Shown here piece by piece: positions 5,598 through 6,483 of a DNA stretch of 6,483 nucleotides. Each line of letters starts with the position of its first letter. Within the stretch, counting starts at the first letter, position 1. The DNA is from Caldifarciminota bacterium. GTDB lineage: Bacteria; Hydrothermota; 32-111; QNBC01. The translations under genes were made by a program, and so were the position numbers. The DNA is taken from the NCBI GenBank assembly GCA_023132105.1, contig JAGLYS010000154.1, forward strand, positions 1-6,483. Reading direction: 5' to 3'. A model generated the notes under the pieces. The model did not search any database. It was not told the DNA's origin and saw nothing but the letters and a program-made list of their open reading frames with translations.

Positions 5598-6483
5598 CTA
5601 TTTGCTTAATTTTTTTATCTTCTTAACCCACCCTTTTGAGCCGATTTCTTCAAATATCATTATTGCTTTAGTAAAACACCTGTTTGCATTATTTTTATCT
5701 CCGGATTCATTAAACATTACACCTTTATAGTAATAGACCTTTGCAATCGAAAATTTACTTTTTATTTCCTTAAATATCAAAATTGACTTTCCGAAATAGG
5801 ATTTTGACTTATTCCATTTTTTTTCTTTCATATATAGCTGACCTAAAAGATTAAATACATTAGCCCTCGTTTCTTTTGAGCTTAGTTCATCTGCAAGAGA
5901 TAAAATAATTTTTAATTCTTTTTCCATATTTTTCATATCCCCCTCAATCAAACTGAGTGAAATAAATTTAAGAGAAATATCAGCCTGAAGAAGCCTGGAT
6001 TCAATTACCTCTGCAATCGAATATGCTTTATTATAATGTCTCTTTGCACTTGTATAACTTTCTCTTTCGGTATATATGTCCCCAATACCTTCAAGGCATC
6101 CGACTTCATTTTTTCGATCACCAATTTCCTTATAAATTTTTAATGATTTCCGATAAAAACTCATTGCCTTGGAATATTCGCCAATTTTATAATAAATAGC
6201 AGCTATATTGCTAAGTACTGATGCCTCACCCTTACATTCACCAATCTCTTTATAGACTGTCAACGATCGTTGATAAAAATCCATTGCCTTGGAATATTCA
6301 CCGAGGAGATCATATATAATACCTATATTGTTTAAACTTGCCGATTCATTGTTGCGATTACCCATTTCCTTACATATATCTAACGAATCTTTATAATACT
6401 TCAATGCCTTATTATATTTATCAAGGTATATATATATAGTGCCCATATTATTAAGTATCGATGCTTCTCCTCTTCGATCACCT
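5598..6483 (-). CDS. TPR-repeat protein (5' end beyond window)
   Basis: This is a tetratricopeptide-repeat protein, a helical scaffold for protein-protein contacts; the partner is unknown. An internal ATG at 6446 could be taken as the start, but the frame stays open to the right edge and encodes GDRRGEASILNN before it, a normal TPR helix, so the gene is N-terminally truncated by the window. The 294 visible residues are seven consecutive units of exactly 40 residues plus a 14-residue basic tail (GSKGWVKKIKKLSK). Units 1-4 keep the pattern G-D/N-R...LNNIG.IY...GEYSKAM.FY..SL.IYKEI; units 5-7 are much more divergent. Repeats of this form are seen in LGN-like and 'TPR_12' proteins, and in bacterial sensor kinases, adenylate cyclases and regulators that carry them before or after a catalytic domain. 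Any such domain would lie upstream, outside the window, since the protein ends after the repeats. No terminator is visible after the TAG. Confidence 0.88.
   Translation of the reverse strand, partial: GDRRGEASILNNMGTIYIYLDKYNKALKYYKDSLDICKEMGNRNNESASLNNIGIIYDLLGEYSKAMDFYQRSLTVYKEIGECKGEASVLSNIAAIYYKIGEYSKAMSFYRKSLKIYKEIGDRKNEVGCLEGIGDIYTERESYTSAKRHYNKAYSIAEVIESRLLQADISLKFISLSLIEGDMKNMEKELKIILSLADELSSKETRANVFNLLGQLYMKEKKWNKSKSYFGKSILIFKEIKSKFSIAKVYYYKGVMFNESGDKNNANRCFTKAIMIFEEIGSKGWVKKIKKLSK
5643..6482 (-). repeat. Seven in-register 120-base (40-codon) TPR units
   Basis: Units run at 6482-6363, 6362-6243, 6242-6123, 6122-6003, 6002-5883, 5882-5763 and 5762-5643 with no insertions or deletions. 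At the DNA level, units 2 and 3 share 18 identical bases (6282-6299 and 6162-6179), coding for GEYSKAM. The similarity otherwise is mostly at protein level. The array probably continues past the right edge. Confidence 0.85.

Noticed and set aside
5536..5730. Plus-strand open frame of 64 codons across the intergenic gap
   Set aside because: Most of it is antisense to the TPR gene end, and there is no ribosome site or known motif.
5643..6482. CRISPR-like periodic array
   Set aside because: The 120-base period is exactly 40 codons in an open frame and the translation is a TPR consensus.

Overview
The window is a compact block of seven genes, all on the minus strand, read from right to left. Coding sequence fills nearly everything; the largest gap is 65 bases. 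The DNA is AT-rich (roughly one third G+C by eye). A bacterial lipoprotein signal, Shine-Dalgarno sites in front of two genes, ATGA-type overlaps and sigma70-like promoter sequences point to a bacterium. The 40-residue TPR repeats, the 'FPL-x-GxxW' lipoprotein and the MoeA motifs resemble proteins of poorly studied bacterial lineages such as candidate division WOR-3. That placement is only an impression from memory.

Layout in transcription order (right to left): (1) a TPR-repeat protein whose N-terminus lies beyond the right edge; (2) after a 65-base gap with a candidate promoter and a small dyad, a COG0731-type radical SAM protein with a C-terminal winged-helix-like region; (3) six bases later, a PimA-like GT4 glycosyltransferase, here GT-A; (4) after 37 bases holding a near-consensus promoter, a second GT4 paralogue, GT-B; (5) uridine kinase, overlapping GT-B by four bases; (6) three bases later, a small lipoprotein of unknown function; (7) one base later, molybdopterin molybdenumtransferase MoeA, which runs off the left edge.

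The genes look co-transcribed, but their functions are mixed: nucleotide-sugar glycosyl transfer, pyrimidine salvage, an orphan radical SAM enzyme, a surface lipoprotein and molybdenum or tungsten cofactor assembly. I see no single pathway that explains them all, and no RNA genes, CRISPR arrays, mobile elements or strong terminators.

The two most interesting points concern the tandem glycosyltransferases. GT-A keeps the histidine expected in PimA-like enzymes (H118), while GT-B has leucine there and its sequence just after that position has diverged sharply, although other key motifs remain. The gap between them carries TTGACA, a 17-base spacer and an extended -10 ending eight bases before the GT-B ATG. 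This predicts a nearly leaderless transcript and argues for a start 18 bases downstream of the longest open frame's start.
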